From positions 13,583,501 through 13,647,500 of the forward strand of contig OX344762.1 in assembly GCA_947034895.1 (NCBI GenBank): 64,000 bases of DNA, read 5' to 3'. A program made the translations under genes and the position numbers. The DNA is from Rhytidiadelphus loreus (Eukaryota > Streptophyta > Bryopsida > Hypnales > Hylocomiaceae). Shown here in pieces: positions 25,540 to 38,222 of the stretch. The stretch's first letter is position 1; every line of letters starts with the position of its first letter. The notes under the pieces were generated by a model. It was not told the origin of the DNA. It ran no database searches and worked only from the letters and a program-made list of their open reading frames with translations.

Positions 25540-26180
25540 ATGTCTAGTGAACATGCCACTCACTACAATGAGTAGAAAGGGTAGGGATGTAATTTTTATA
25601 GTAAAATTTATTGTTCATCATAAACTTTCAAAGGATATGGGATAATTTGAAGATGATTGAGAGCTTGAACACTCATTGTCAAAAAGTAGGAATTACATTT
25701 GGAGTAGAATTTCAGACCTAATTTGGGCATAGTAAAATAACTTATTTAAAAAAAAATTGAAGTTAGAGAAGTTTTTAAATCAAGCTAAATTTCATCTCTA
25801 AAAATCCGTTTGTAAATTTGAGCCTCCAATCAAAATTTATGAACAAATTTCAAAGAGGAGTTGAAAGGGACATTTTCTTTGACATTTTCAAATACTTCTC
25901 TCTTAAATTTGTTCATAACTTATGATTAGAGACTCAAAATTACAAACGGATTTTTGGAGATGAAATTTAGCTTGATTTAAAAACTTCTCTTACTTCAAAT
26001 TTTTTTTGAAATAAATTATTCTACTATGCCTAAATGAGGTCTGAAATTTTACTCCAAATACAATTCCTACTTTTGACTTAACTATAAGAATTCCTACTAA
26101 TTCTCATTTACATATCCCACATGGGTTGTTTAACTTCCTACCACCCCATATGTACATTAAGAGCTACTCTATTCTATTCT
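25540..26180 (+). repeat. Family P repeat with a long internal hairpin, copy P1
   Basis: Positions 25682-26074 form an inverted repeat with arms of about 170 bp: AAAGTAGGAATTACATTTGG pairs with its counterpart ending CAATTCCTACTTT. Both the hairpin and its flanks (GGGATAATTTGAAGATGA upstream, CATATCCCACATGGGTT downstream) recur at 44150-44760, so the hairpin belongs to a longer repeat. Its class is unknown; no TSD was found. Confidence 0.7.
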
Positions 26181-26723
26181 AAACTCAAGTAGTGAGTGGC
26201 CCTTGAATCTCAGTTGTTCTACTTCCCTACAGAAAGACTGTTGCTAGTTAATCGACCATCTTCAGCCCCATTAACTAGTTGCACCCTTAACAATCTGAAA
26301 TCTATGTTTCCTATTGATTGAGGTGTGGTGTAACATTAGGTGTAATTCATGTAACTGTGTGAACAGTGTCCTTTTATTGACCTGACCGTCGTTCTTTTTC
26401 CTTGCCAGCTCACCGTCCAACTAGGATCGGCATTTACTATAGAGCGGAAGTGTGAACACACACAATTCTCTTTCTAATAGCGCCCCAAAGAATGGACCTT
26501 AAACGCCAGGTGAGGACATACCATTGGGCATTTAGACAAATGAACTATAGATGGATGGTTCCATCTACATAGGGTCTCTAAAAGACACCATCAAGAGGTG
26601 TGTAAAGCTTGGTAATTATTTTGCTACATCTATACACCATTGTTCCATCTTTGTAAAACTTTGAAGAAACATAGGGCTATTGGCTTACCTTTGTATGAGA
26701 ATAGCATGCAAGAACTCACATTA

Positions 26724-26996
26724 GATGTTTTTTTCCTACTTTAGAGGGTTATGAGTTCCCAATCTTGGAACCAACCAAAACTGGCTAAAACTGTAGTTTG
26801 CGAGCTACGCTGACATGGCACAATGACTGCCACGACACTTTTTTTGAAAAACAAAACAAAACTTTGTTTTTCATTTTAAAAATTTGAAATTTTTTTTTAG
26901 AATTTTTTTAATCTGACATAGGTGTTTGATGAGGCCCGGGGGGACGGAGTTGGGAACAAGCCTAAAACAGCCTTCTAGCCCCCCCCGGATCTCATC
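26724..26996. mobile_element. Family C MITE, copy C3
   Basis: A 273-bp element flanked by TA (26722-26723 and 26997-26998). The ends are GATGTTTTTTTCC and, from the right, GATGAGATCCGGGG, and the adjoining CAT/ATG is shared with other C copies. The interior has GACATGGCAC and TGCCACGAC, echoing the GCCACGTCA motif of C1 and C2. Confidence 0.5.
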
Positions 26997-27124
26997 TAAT
27001 GTCAAAGCAATTATCTCAAAAAGAAAACCTTCGTTACTAGAGATCTCTAGTAGATTTTGTGTGAGCAACAAAAGGACTGGGACATCCATCAAAGTGGAGC
27101 TAAATTGGAGTTATTAAGCAACTA

Positions 27125-27536
27125 CACTAAAGATGATATTTAGTATCTTGTACACTAAATACAAAGGCATACACTAAAAGTCAATTACACTATGAAAGTA
27201 AGTAACATTAAATGTCAATTCAAACACTAAATGTGAACCAGAGTTGTCATATCAGACGGAATATCACTGTTCACCGACAGAATCGGACCGATTAGGGGTA
27301 GGCGGCTGCAAACAAGGAAAATGAGATGTTTTTCGGCATCTACAAAAATTGTAGATGCCGAAAAAAATCTCATTTTCCTTATTTGAAGAATTTTTGCAAA
27401 AGTTACAAGGCTCTGAAGTTTGCAGCTGGCACATTCAAGTCTAACACTAATTGTGGACAAGTTCAGATTTAGTGTTGTAGCTAGTAGGGGGGTAAAAACA
27501 CTAAATGTCACTCAACACTAAATATCATCTTTAGTG
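27125..27536. mobile_element. CACTA-like mini-element M
   Basis: The TIRs are CACTAAAGATGATATTTAGT and its complement, ending TAGTG at 27536. Several subterminal copies of ACACTAAATGTCA-like motifs line both ends, as is usual in CACTA elements. A perfect 3-bp TSD is not evident (CTA left, TAC right), so TA duplication is an alternative. The centre holds a sharp palindrome, 27314-27380, with 32-bp arms meeting at GGCATCTACAA. It is non-coding. Confidence 0.6.
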
Positions 27537-27559
27537 TACTACAACTACAAATAAACTTT

Positions 27560-28170
27560 TGCCTAACTATGCATCCAAAAGTGGTTGTATACACATCTAG
27601 TTTGCCATTAGTTGCCCTTCTCTCTCAAAAATGAATAGGCTGTTGATTTTATTTCAAAGAAACTCTTCCCCTTCCAAAATGTTGTCGATTTATTAAAAAA
27701 TTTAAGCCGTTGATCTTTGAGATTTAATCTGAGATCCATCCAAATATGAATACGAATATGGAATCAAAATACAGATATGGATATTGTATGGATATTGTAC
27801 CAAAATATGGATATAGATACTTGATATTGGAATATGATAGAATACCAATATAAATATGGGTGTTGATATGGATACAATATACAAATTTGAGATACGAGTG
27901 TTGATACGGACACAATATACAAATATGGGATACGGGTGTTGATAAAGATACAATATACAAATATGGGATATGGGATTTTCATTGTCCCATTTTGTTTGTC
28001 TTGTTAACCTCGTTCAAAAAATTACAAGGAGGGGGGAGGGGGATGAAGAATTAAGAAATTAATTCTAATTAATAAAAAAATTTAAACTCGGGGTCAAGGG
28101 GAGTTTAAATTAATTAATTAAAATTCTGAGTGCATAGTGACAGAAGTAACACTATGCACCCAAAAGTAGC
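27560..28170 (+). repeat. Family F repeat with internal minisatellite, copy F1
   Basis: Bounded by a direct repeat, CTATGCATCCAAAAGTGG on the left and CTATGCACCCAAAAGTAG on the right. The interior holds a degenerate minisatellite of TATGGATAC/ATACGAATA units (27740-27970), followed by G-rich and TTAATTAA-rich blocks. The right end has an inverted pair around TGCATAGTGACA. Three copies are in the window; the class is unknown. Confidence 0.6.
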
Positions 28171-28737
28171 TATAACTATGAGGAACAAAGGAAAAGAATG
28201 GTACAATGGTGTGCATTTCTTGTAATGATTTATAACATTGTAGAGCAACTCATTGTCAACACCAATCAAACAAGGATACACTTAATTTATACAAGAGCCA
28301 CTAGAACATGGGAATAAAAAAAACAGACATACAATGGTGTATGGAGTTCATGATAAATGTCAAATTACATTGGCTATTGTTGTAGTAGCTAATGAAGCAC
28401 TTTTGCATTTCTAAATCAATTTTCAAAGCTTAACATCAAAATGGTTAACCACCTCTCAATGAAGGATAGATTTCATGTGAAGAAAATGGATGTCACTTGA
28501 CATTTACTTCAAATCATTGGTCTACTTTAGACACTTTTAAGAAGTTTGTAGACAAGATTCTTTCATGCTACATGACACAACAAATTGAGCTTTTGAAGTT
28601 GCCAACATATCAAGAGATGATATGACTTAGTTGTACACCTAAACTTTATATTTCATATTCCATTTTCGAATAGATTTATTGCTCTAACTTGTGATTTCCA
28701 ACCATGTGGTGAAATCACAAGATCACATAGAATAGGC
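28171..28737. other. Spacer between two F copies, no gene seen
   Basis: AT-rich sequence between two oppositely oriented F copies. No ORF or RNA gene is supported. Confidence 0.4.
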
Positions 28738-29262
28738 AATGACTACCTCTTTGGGGTGCATAGTGACAAACTGTGTCACTACGCACCCAAAAAGTTTAAA
28801 ATTAAAAAAAATAAAAATTAATAATCCCCCCTCTCTACCTGGTTTTCAAAAATTAATTAAATTAATTAACTCCTTCTTCTCCCTCCCCTCAGCAACTTGT
28901 AATTTTCAAAAACCAAACTCACTACAATCAATATGGGACAAACTTTAGTATCCCATGTCTACATATCCGTAGCCTTTGTTGTAGCCTTTGTCGTATTCTA
29001 TACATGTAGACTGTATTGTATTTATATTTGTATCCATATCCCTTGTATCCGTATTTGTATATCCTCTATCCATATTTGAACTGCCTAGATTGTATTTGAT
29101 GGACATCAATGGCTTGTGATCATCAAGAAATCGACGGTAGTTAGGGGGGTGCATTCTTTTTATAACAAATCAATAGCTCTCGATTTTTTTTACAGAGGAA
29201 GTTGGTTACTAAATCACAAACCAAAAGTGACAACCTCTTTTGGGTGCATACTGACATCTAAA
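28738..29262 (-). repeat. Family F repeat, copy F3 (inverted)
   Basis: Same organisation as F1, read on the minus strand. It opens with the hairpin GGGTGCATAGTGACA / TGTCACTACGCACCC at 28755-28794. The minisatellite (28960-29090) is written here as GTATCCATAT/GTATTTGTAT units. The far boundary carries CTTTTGGGTGCATACTGACA, the direct-repeat partner of the near end. Confidence 0.6.
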
Positions 29263-31220
29263 GATCACCTAGGCACTAGAAGATTAAAGCATGGTTCTTA
29301 CCAACGTTTAGAGTAAGCATGAACAATGGCATCCTAGCCAATTTTTCATCCTTCCAAACTACTTAATTCTACATCATTCATCAGTTCGTTTTGTGTGCCA
29401 TCTAGTTTATGGGACGCGACTTCAAACTTGCTAGCAGTCCTAATCCTTACATTGTGACAAAGTAGAAGTGTTCTTTCATTGCAGAAGTTTGGAGTCGCCA
29501 CGTAGGCAAACTCCAAAACTTTTCCATCTTTGTGATGAGTTGGCTACATTGGTTGGTGACATGACGGGTTGAAAAAATAGACAAGGATGCTATTTAATTT
29601 AACTTAAGCCAATGACCTTTGAAATGATTTTGTCAAAACACTTGTCTAAACTAAGCCTAATAATAAACCCGCCATCTGATATCTCAACTCGTATCTTAAT
29701 AGGCTTTGTTCTAATTATACTCTTTGGATATTAGTCCTAAAGAAGGTAGGACCACCCATTCCCAACTAGAGACCCATACCCAACCTATAGGGTGTGTAGT
29801 TATTTCCAACCAAGGCTTGGAATTTTTTTCTCCTTTTCAAGGTTGGAACTAGTAAGGTCACGACACATGTCCCAAAGTAGTGAACAAGAAAGAAGGAAGT
29901 AAGGAGCGAGAAAGTAGTTCTTGAATGATCGGAATTAGATGACTCTAGATATTTGGACATGCATTCAACCCAACTTTTGCATTTCAAAATCCATACTAAT
30001 TTCACTTCAAGTGCTAAAATTACCAAAGTTTTTGCAATCCCCGTCATTTCTATCCCTGCACCTTTGAAAATATTTGCTTCACCTTGCACTCCTCCTGCTC
30101 ATGTCCAGAATTGCTTTATTTGATCGATCGGATCAGTTAGGGGTGCCTTCATTATCAATAATACTAGGCTTTTATTTAATTCCAATTCCACTCTTCGGTT
30201 ATTAGTCCGCAAGTACTACCAAGTCTAAGAGTCCGTCGAGGTCAAATGATTTTGCACCCATCATTTACCCGTGCCAGAGGTAAAGCCGACAACGTCCGGG
30301 ATGAGCAGCAATTGTAATTTGAATCTTTTTTTGGTTTAGAACCTACACGGGCACAGCGACAAGCACATGGGGACAAAAACGCTCAGTGAATATTATGTTA
30401 TTACCATTTGCCATTCCCTCGCCAGCTCCAATTAGTCCATTTTGTTCAGTTGATAAAGTTACCAATGGCCTCCATCGGTCGGCTTTCCCGACAACCCCAC
30501 AGCACATGTTCTGCGGTCACGGCAAGCGCTGATCAATTGCCGGGGGACTGATGCAGGCGGGTAGCTTAAGTGACTCCCTTCTCTCCCATTCAGCACCTGC
30601 CAAGTGCAACACAACAAAAACAAATAGCCTGGCATTCACCGGCCAAACTGCCTCTTGCAGACCCCAGAAGCTTCTTGAATGGAGAGAGTTATTGTTGGGA
30701 GCATGCATAAAAACAGGGGCGGGGACGGGCAAAACATGGGCTGGGCAAAAACAACACTCAGGCAAATTCTCGCTCACCTACAATAGTTAAATTCACACAC
30801 ACACACACACACACACACACCACGATAAAAAAATAAAAGTAAAATACAAAAAAATGAATCGGGGGAGACTTGAGTAGGGATATTTTTACTTGAATTCAGA
30901 CATTTTTACTTGAATTTGTAGCTGTTAAAATAAATAATTAACATCGTGAGCTTAGAGGTATGATTTCAAGCTGTTGATTTTCGACTTTGGGGCAGGCCCT
31001 TCTTGGTGCAAATATTTGGTGGTGATTTCTGTGAATTTTTTTTCTTCCAGAGGTGTGTTTTACTACCAATTCAAGTTGGTGTTTTAAAAGTTATGCCTCA
31101 GAAGGATTTCTTAAAAAAAATTTATAGTTGTAGGCAGTTTGGGACATCCATGATATTATATAGGTTCAATTGGGCTAAAAAAATTTGTACATACTCTCAA
31201 CAAGCTTTTTAACGTATTTC
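29263..31220. other. Low-copy intergenic region with (AC)n microsatellite
   Basis: 29.3-30.8 kb is more GC-balanced than its surroundings and not visibly repeated in the window, but no ORF shows a known domain. A perfect dinucleotide (CA/AC) run of about 28 bp lies at 30794-30821. 30.8-31.2 kb returns to AT-rich sequence. Confidence 0.45.
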
Positions 31221-31224
31221 TAGA

Positions 31225-31366
31225 AGTTGAAAGGCATACGAGCACATGATTTTGACTTACAAGCCTTTGAAAATGGGCTTTGTAACTTTTGAACATTGTT
31301 CAAAGAAGGAAAGCCCAATTTCAAAGGCTTGTAAGTCAAAATTATGTGCTCATATGCCTTTCAACT
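31225..31366. repeat. Foldback hairpin beside B2
   Basis: A 142-bp inverted repeat with arms of about 56 bp: AGTTGAAAGGCATACGAGC pairs with the sequence ending CATATGCCTTTCAACT; the shared core is CTTACAAGCCTTTGAAA. It ends 12 bp before the TTAA of copy B2. No TSD was identified. Confidence 0.75.
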
Positions 31367-31382
31367 TTGGGGGTTATGTTAA

Positions 31383-31955
31383 TCCCTAAAGGACAATTGA
31401 ACGGACAATCAAAAATCCGTGTAGGTACCTATAAAGTCAATTTTGGTTGGATGTTCACAAAATGTTGACACAAGATGTAAACATATACTCATGTAGTGGG
31501 AATTTAATTTTTTTTCTTCTAATCGGGTGTTCAAAACAAAAGTTATTTTGCCCCGAACTTTTCTGATAGCTTGGGCAGTGTCAGGCAACTTTTGCAAAAC
31601 TCCTCCTTTACTTCTAAAATTTTGCAGGTATGTAACTTACATGATACAAGATGTAAATGTAAAAAACACACCACGTGTAGTGTAAAAATCTCATTCTAAG
31701 AGTAGTGAAAGGTTGTTGGTCCTATCAGGCAAGGACAATTTCCCCCCCCCCTTCTTACTTCAAACATTATAATCTTTCAATTTGTGCAGTCAAAATTTCT
31801 TAAATTTTTTCCACACATTCCCATAGCAGTCTAGTAAAAATTTGTATGGTTGAATTTTGCCAAAAAAGCTTTTTTTTTTTCATTTTTTTCTCACTACCCT
31901 AAAAAATGACAATTTTCCACAATTTTGCCCCAAATATGCCTTCGCGCTTTAGGGG
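31383..31955 (-). mobile_element. Family B element, copy B2
   Basis: A 573-bp copy with intact TTAA on both sides (31379-31382 and 31956-31959). The left end is TCCCTAAAGGACAATTG and the right end GCGCTTTAGGGG. The interior matches B1 closely in the same orientation. It is one of the cleanest short-form B copies. Confidence 0.85.
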
Positions 31956-31959
31956 TTAA

Positions 31960-33557
31960 CAAGCTTGTTGAGATTATGCATAAAAAATTTCAGTCCAATT
32001 GGACCTATTTATGATGGCTACCCAAAACTGCCCATAGCTATAAAAAAATGTCCTTTTGAAGCATAGCTTTTTAATTGTGACTTCAATTGGTCTAAAATTT
32101 TCAAGGCATCAAGCTAATAGTGAAACACACCTTTGGAAAAAATTTCACGGGAATCCAACAAATATTACACTAGGAAGGGCCTGCCCAAAAGTTGAAAATG
32201 GCTTGAGGCTATGAGGGTTAATATCAAAAAATTAGTTGGAAAAACTTCTAGTAATTCCTTAATACTTTAGATAAAAGATTTTGGGTAGTTTTTTACAATG
32301 CTAATTTTCATAGTGATCTTTTAATATATTTTTTGAATGTGAATTCATCTACCAATTTTTTAGGGGTATAACTTTTTTCCACTAAATCTTGTGGAAAAAC
32401 AAGTTATGTTGTCCTAAACACAAAACATGGGGTCTTCTTGAGAAATTAAAAAGGAAAAAAATGGTGGAGTGGAGAGAGGAATTGGGCTTGATTGGTGGTT
32501 TCTAAGGATTTTCAACTCAATTTTATAATATAGTAAAAAACTTGAGGTCTCTACAGTGCAAATTTTTTTTAACTAAATGAATTGAAAGTTCGTTGGCTCT
32601 ATTGAGAGCTTGCATAAATTTGTTTTTTCTTCGATTCAAAAGTTTAAAAAAATTTACAATATAAAAGGACAATATCATCAAAATTGTTACTAGACATCCT
32701 CCTAGTAATGAAAGGCAAGATTGCATGATTGGATCTCCAAATTGATGTTTTAATCTTCAGTTTGGCTCTTTGTGTAAGAAATGATAATATTTGAAATGGT
32801 TTTGGGTGAAATAAAGTTACGAACTACAAATAGGAAAAAATACAAAACAAGTTAAAATCTAGAACTCTATACAACGAGAAGGATGTCAAAAATCTTTAAA
32901 ATTGAATCGAATTAAATCATTGCAGTCTAAATTGTAGAAGGTTTCTCAATATTACAGTCTACACTAATAACAAGAGAAGATACCAAAATATACACAAAGT
33001 ATTCAACACACGACAATGTACTATCACGCATTTACAAATATGCAAAATAATTTGCAATTTACTTTTTGAAATCATGAATATGATGTTTAGCTTTTAAGAA
33101 TGACCTTTCAATCTTGTAACAAGTATGTGAGTTAGTTTTAAATCTCTATTCTTTGTGTGTATTATGTAATCTCTAAAATGTCTAGTTTGAATTTGTATTG
33201 TTACAATTCAAATAAAATCGATGAAATCTTATCAAAATGTTGGCATTTTGTTCAATTTAGAGCAAGTTCCAAGAAGCTCAAAAAAAGCCTTGGGCATTTA
33301 GAGGTTGATCTCTAAATTTTTCCTTTGTTTTGATTCCCAGATTGCTTCAAATTACTTGTTTCCAATACAAGACTAATACAATAACTTTAAAATTAAAAAA
33401 ATTAAAATAGTGGATGAATCCCACTATAGGATCATTCAGTTGCATATTCAAATATGTTGGGCCCAAATTACAAAATGAAAATCCCTAGTGATGCCATATC
33501 ATTCAACACCTACAATTGAAAAACACGCTTCTTTAGTTTTTCCATAGTTGAAATACT
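31960..33557. other. AT-rich intergenic DNA, no gene seen
   Basis: Contains phrases resembling other repeats in the window (for example AAAATTTCAGTCCAATTGG), but I could not pair any ends. No gene or RNA is supported. Confidence 0.4.
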
Positions 33558-33720
33558 ATGTTTAGCCTACCTCATTCCATGCCAAATGTGAGCAAGTCCA
33601 TTGTAGGCAAAATTATATTATTTTAGTGGTGTAAATTTCAAGACTTGAATGTACACCATTAATACAATTTTGCCCACAATGGACCTGCTCACATTTGGCA
33701 TGGAGTGGGGTAGTTTACCT
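33558..33720. mobile_element. Foldback MITE E2
   Basis: A relative of E1 with more diverged outer arms. The core arms CATGCCAAATGTGAGCA and TGCTCACATTTGGCATG are perfect, and the right terminus GGGGTAGTTTACCT is identical to that of E1. The loop region shares TGAATGTACAC and CAATTTTGCCCACAATGG with E1. Confidence 0.75.
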
Positions 33721-34434
33721 TGTTTATCATAATCATACTAAAAATAGCTTGATAAAGATGATGATTAGGAGCTACATAAATAAAATTAAAGTAAAACCAA
33801 GAAAATATAAAATCACTACACAAAATAGTGAAATTAGATTGCCTTACCCCAAGAAAGTTACTTTACAAGCCACCAAAGTCAACAAATATTTATAATTTTT
33901 TTCATTTATACATTTGGAGGTTCACAAGTCCTAATTACAAGAGTATTTAATTCAAAAGTAGTGCATTCTTGTTCAATAACTCAAAATATTTACATAGTGT
34001 CAAATATCAAGAAATTAGATTGGGGCAACCTAATTTCACTAATTTCACCAATTTTTTTAAACAAAGTCCTTTTGATCATTGCAAGCTTTGTAGTTATTAC
34101 AAACTTCAATAAAATAGAGTCATTTATTAGAAGACATAAACACGATTCTTTATTTTTGTTTGGCACGCAAATCTAGATTTTGTCCTAAACCCACAGGCTT
34201 TAAGTGGTTTAAGGAGCATTGAATGGATTGATTGATTGATGCTTTGGAAATAGCCAATTTCAAAACTTGGAGTCACTGCAGTTCCCAGATTTCTTGGGTC
34301 AAAGACACAGACCGAGAGAGGGAAAATTAAAGGATCCCAAATGGAGAAAGGAAATTTATAATTTAAATTAGTAAGACAGGGATGAGGGAACCTGGATCCA
34401 CCCATGATCGATAGGTATCTGTAGGGTACTCATT
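33721..34434. other. Intergenic DNA, no gene seen
   Basis: No supported ORF, RNA gene or paired element ends. Confidence 0.4.
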
Positions 34435-34545
34435 AACCCTTTAAGGACACCAAGGAACATTTTGGGTAGAAATTGTGAAAATTATCACTTTTCAGGGCAG
34501 TGAGAATTTTTATTTTTATTTATTTATATTTTATTTTTCAAAATT
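34435..34545 (+). mobile_element. Truncated family B fragment B7
   Basis: Starts TTAACCCTTTAAGGACACCAAG and continues through AAATTGTGAAAATTATCACT and CAGGGCAGTGAG, the first part of family B. The match fades after about 110 bp, so only the left end remains. Confidence 0.65.
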
Positions 34546-35881
34546 CAACATTTTGAAGCATCTTGTACAAGACCCCAAACCATTCTCTAAAAGCTTGTTA
34601 CTTTACAACCATGAAGTGTCATTTGTAAAGTAGGAAGTCAACCATTCAAAGCGAACAATTTGAAGTCATATTGGTGACACTCCAGTAGAAAACTACTTCA
34701 TACAAATGGAGGGACAAACAATGAAGGTTATAAACTACCTGAACCCTTAAACGTCCACGAGAACGTTTGGCATCCGATGGATGACAGAGAATCCTTTTAG
34801 AAGGACGGAAGTGTAACTATTTGTCCTCAAAATTTTGTTGTGAAAAGAAGAGATCTCCTCTAGTAATTTGACTTCCAATGTGTACTTTTTTACCATTTTT
34901 TAAGCAAATGATTCACACGATGTTCAAAGGGATGATTTCTAAAGTCACCCCTCCGTCCTTTTAAAGGTTAAGAAGGATCTTCCCTTGCAACTTGTAACTT
35001 TCTATTATTGGTGCATGAACCCACAAGGCCAATTTCGTAACATTCATATTCTCAGCGCTTTCCAAGTTTGGCTGGTGCCTGGAGTGATTTTGGTGACTGC
35101 ATTTTATTTTATTATTTTTTTTGAATTTTTTTGAAACAAGCCATTGAAGGAACTTTTTATTTTATTTTATTTCAACTGATTCTTTTCATCCACCCGCCTG
35201 CTCAGGAATCAGGATACACAAGAAAAGTGTACCGAACCTGTATTGATGAGTATTACCACATTGAGGCCAAAGGAGCCTGCACATGGACTTTGTAACAATG
35301 TACAGGAGTCCAGTACTCGTCTGTCTGTGTACAGTAAGTTAAGTTCTCTGTCGAATCCATCATGGGGAAGGGAAACCAACAATGCAACACAGATTCAAAG
35401 CAGTTAACTTAAGTTATATAATTCTCTTGCCAATGAGTTAAGTTACTGCATCAGTCATGGACTCTAAATAAATCAGTGTTTTTTTTTGGGGGGGGTTGAC
35501 ACAAATAAGGTAACTCAGCCTACTACAGGTCAAGTTTGGAGCAGCCTACTACAGACCAAAAAGTTCTTGTAAAGTACATTTCACAAGACACATGTACATC
35601 TGAAGAAATTTTGGGTCTTAGAGGGAGTCCTTTGCATGAAGCAGTGGTTTTGAAATTGTCACTATTAGGGGAAAAGGGAGACCGGTGAGCATCTACCAGC
35701 ACCAATAAATGGGGCTTAAGTTATTATCATTCATGGCCTGGCCACCAAGGAGGGTGAACTTATTAACAAGCATACTGGTAATGACAAAAATGGATCCATG
35801 GATTCAAGACTGCCCAGCCATTGCTAGACCACATCTGCCTGGGTGCAAAAAACTCCAAATCCCCCCAACCAAACAAATGGA
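34546..35881. other. Low-copy intergenic DNA, no gene seen
   Basis: Sequence from 35.0 to 35.8 kb is comparatively GC-balanced and apparently single-copy in the window. Its ORFs (up to 69 codons) have no recognisable domain. A T8-G8 run lies near 35478-35496. Confidence 0.4.
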
Positions 35882-36198
35882 AGGTAGGAGTTCCATAAAT
35901 CGCCCATTTAAGAGCTGAAACTGAATTTAGGGGAGGTGAAACTTCTTGAAATATTTTTCAGTAAAATTCCCCTGAAAGACAAGTGGAATTGGCATCTAAT
36001 CCAATTCGTTTTATATTTTTTGGAGCTTTGTAAAACTAGTTATGAAATTTTGAAGTTGAAATGGCATGGGGATCTAAAATCGTCCACCTCCTCAAATGTA
36101 CATTGTTTGTACATTGCTAAAGGTTACAAAAAAGAAACATGTACAAATAGAGGAGGTGGGTGATTTTAGAGCTTGTGCATTTTTAGAACCTCCTACCT
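35882..36198. mobile_element. Family D MITE, copy D4
   Basis: A 317-bp element with ends AGGTAGGAGTTCCATAAA and, from the right, AGGTAGGAGGTTC. The right TA is intact (36199-36200); the left one has decayed to GA. It lies immediately upstream of copy B3. Confidence 0.65.
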
Positions 36199-36231
36199 TA
36201 AAACATTGGTTCCTTGTTGTGGAGTGCTTGA

Positions 36232-36790
36232 CCTCAAAAGGCCCAAGGCACACTTCGGGCAAAAATTGTGAAAAACGGTCACTTTTAGGACAATGGCAAA
36301 AAATGAAAAAAAAAGTTTTATTTTTCAAAATTCAACTGTACAAATTTGAACTAGACTTCAATGGGAACATGTGGAAAAGATTTCATAAACTTTGATTGCA
36401 CGGATTGAAAGATTATAACGTTTGAAGTTTAAAAATAAATAAAAAATTCCAACCTTACTTGATAGGGCGAAAAGATTTTAATTCCTCCTAAATGAGATTT
36501 TGACACTACACATTTTCTTTTACATTTGCATCTTGTATCATATGAGTTACATATTTGCCAAATTTCAAAATTATAGGAGTATTGTACATGCTGCCCAAAG
36601 CTACCCAAAAGTTCTAAGCAACATAACTTTCAATTCGGGCACATGATTGGGAAAAAATTAGATTTTCACCAAGGGGGTATATTTTCATACCTTGTATCAA
36701 AATGTCATGAACATCCAACCAAAATTGACTTCATAGGAACCTACATGAGATTTCTCGTGTACGTTGAATATGCACTTGGTCTTTTAAGGA
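36232..36790 (+). mobile_element. Family B element, copy B3
   Basis: About 559 bp. The left end is decayed (TTGA then CCTCAAAAGGCCCAAGGC); the right end is CTTGGTCTTTTAAGGA followed by TTAA (36791-36794). Interior markers include ATTGTGAAAAACGGTCAC, TTGAAAGATTATAACGTTTG and ATTGACTTCATAGGAACC. Confidence 0.8.
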
Positions 36791-36794
36791 TTAA

Positions 36795-37576
36795 TTTTGC
36801 ATTTCGCCACCTCCTCAAATGACTCCAAATCTCCAATTCCAGAAATGAGCTTTGGATATTCTCATGATGATCTTTACGTCAAAACTGGTTTAGCCTATAT
36901 TTGATGATATATATTTATGTATTGGCAAATATAGGGCACTAGGTGTGAGGAGACATGTAATCAAGACTTAGCCATGGAGTTTTGAGGCCTCATGACTAAA
37001 GAAGCCACGACTTGGACATGGTATCATGAGGCCACACAATTGAAGCCATAACTATGGCTTCAAATAATTTAATGAAAATAAAATTTTGACTTTTGAGAGT
37101 TGAAGAGTTTGTTCACAAGCAAATTTATTTATAAATTTGTTTTGTATTTCTTTTTATTGCCAACGTCCTAAAGCTCTTTTAAATTCAAAATGTTTTGGTC
37201 ACCTTAAGTGAAGTAACAAAAAATGTTTTTTGCATGCATGGATCTTATTCATGCAATGCCTTGAAGCCCTATATTTCTTATATGTCATTCTAGCATAAGT
37301 CAAGAATGAGATCCTATGGTTAGAAATTCTTTAAAATGTATAAAAATTTATTTACAACTATTTTTGTCCAAGATGTTGTTTTTGTGTAACTTTGAAAGTT
37401 TTTTCTTATTTTTGAGTGAAAGAACTTGAATGAAAATGTTTTAGTAAGGTTAATCATGAAAGCATAGATCTTTTTTAAATACATTGATTTTTAGTATCAA
37501 AATCAAGCACAACACATCAACATTTCACCATCAATACTTTGAAAATTTGTGTAGTTTATTCATAAGGGGTCCCAAC
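36795..37576. other. AT-rich intergenic DNA, no gene seen
   Basis: No supported ORF, RNA gene or element ends. Confidence 0.4.
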
Positions 37577-37591
37577 ATGCCTTGGGGCTAT

Positions 37592-38222
37592 CTATGGTGT
37601 TATGTCTGCCCCCCCCGGCTTGCATTAGTCCCCCCCTCTTTCAAAAAATTTACAAGCTGTTGATTGTTTAAAAAAAAATGTTGACCCTTGAAATTGCCGT
37701 TGATTTCTCAAAAAATCACAAGCCGCTAATCTTGTGTGATTTAATCTGAGCCGTCTAATCAACACTGATTTGGGCCGTCGATTTGGAATACGATACGGAT
37801 AGAAAAAACAAATACAGTTACAAATACATACGGGGTATAAATACGGATACAAATACATGTGGGGGTACAAATACGGATACAGATACATACGGGATACAGA
37901 TATGGGTACAAATACAGGCGGGTATAGATACGGGTACAAATATAGGAGGGTACAAATACAGGATATCCCATATTGTTTGCAGCTCCTTCACCTCCCTCAC
38001 AATTACAAATAGGAGGGGGGTGAGGGCAAAATTAAAAAAATTAATTTAAAAAAGAAATCAAATAAGGGGGTGCGGAATAAAATTAAAAATTTTAATTTAA
38101 AAAAAAAATCAAATAAGGGGGTGGGGGGTAATAAATTTAAATAAAAAAATAGGAGGGGTTCTTTTGGGTGAATAGTGACAGTTTGTCACTATGCACCATG
38201 AAGTGGTAGTAATTGCCATATA
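37592..38222 (+). repeat. Family F repeat, copy F2, flanked by a 15-bp direct repeat
   Basis: Same plan as F1: GC-rich start, a minisatellite of TACGGATACAAATA-like units (37790-37970), the ATATCCCATATTG segment, G-rich/TTAA-rich blocks, then the terminal hairpin AATAGTGACA / TGTCACTATGCACC. On both sides lies ATGCCTTGGGGCTAT (starting about 37578 and 38225), a candidate long target duplication. Confidence 0.6.

Noticed and set aside
27702..27982. Three overlapping minus-strand ORFs of 72-83 codons rich in Tyr, Ile and Pro
   Set aside because: They are read-throughs of the ATAC-type minisatellite in family F, open in several frames at once because of its periodicity.
34793..34970. Possible TIR element with AAGGACGGA-G-GT-ACT ends
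   Set aside because: The arms match only in part, the flanks give no consistent target duplication, and there is no second copy.
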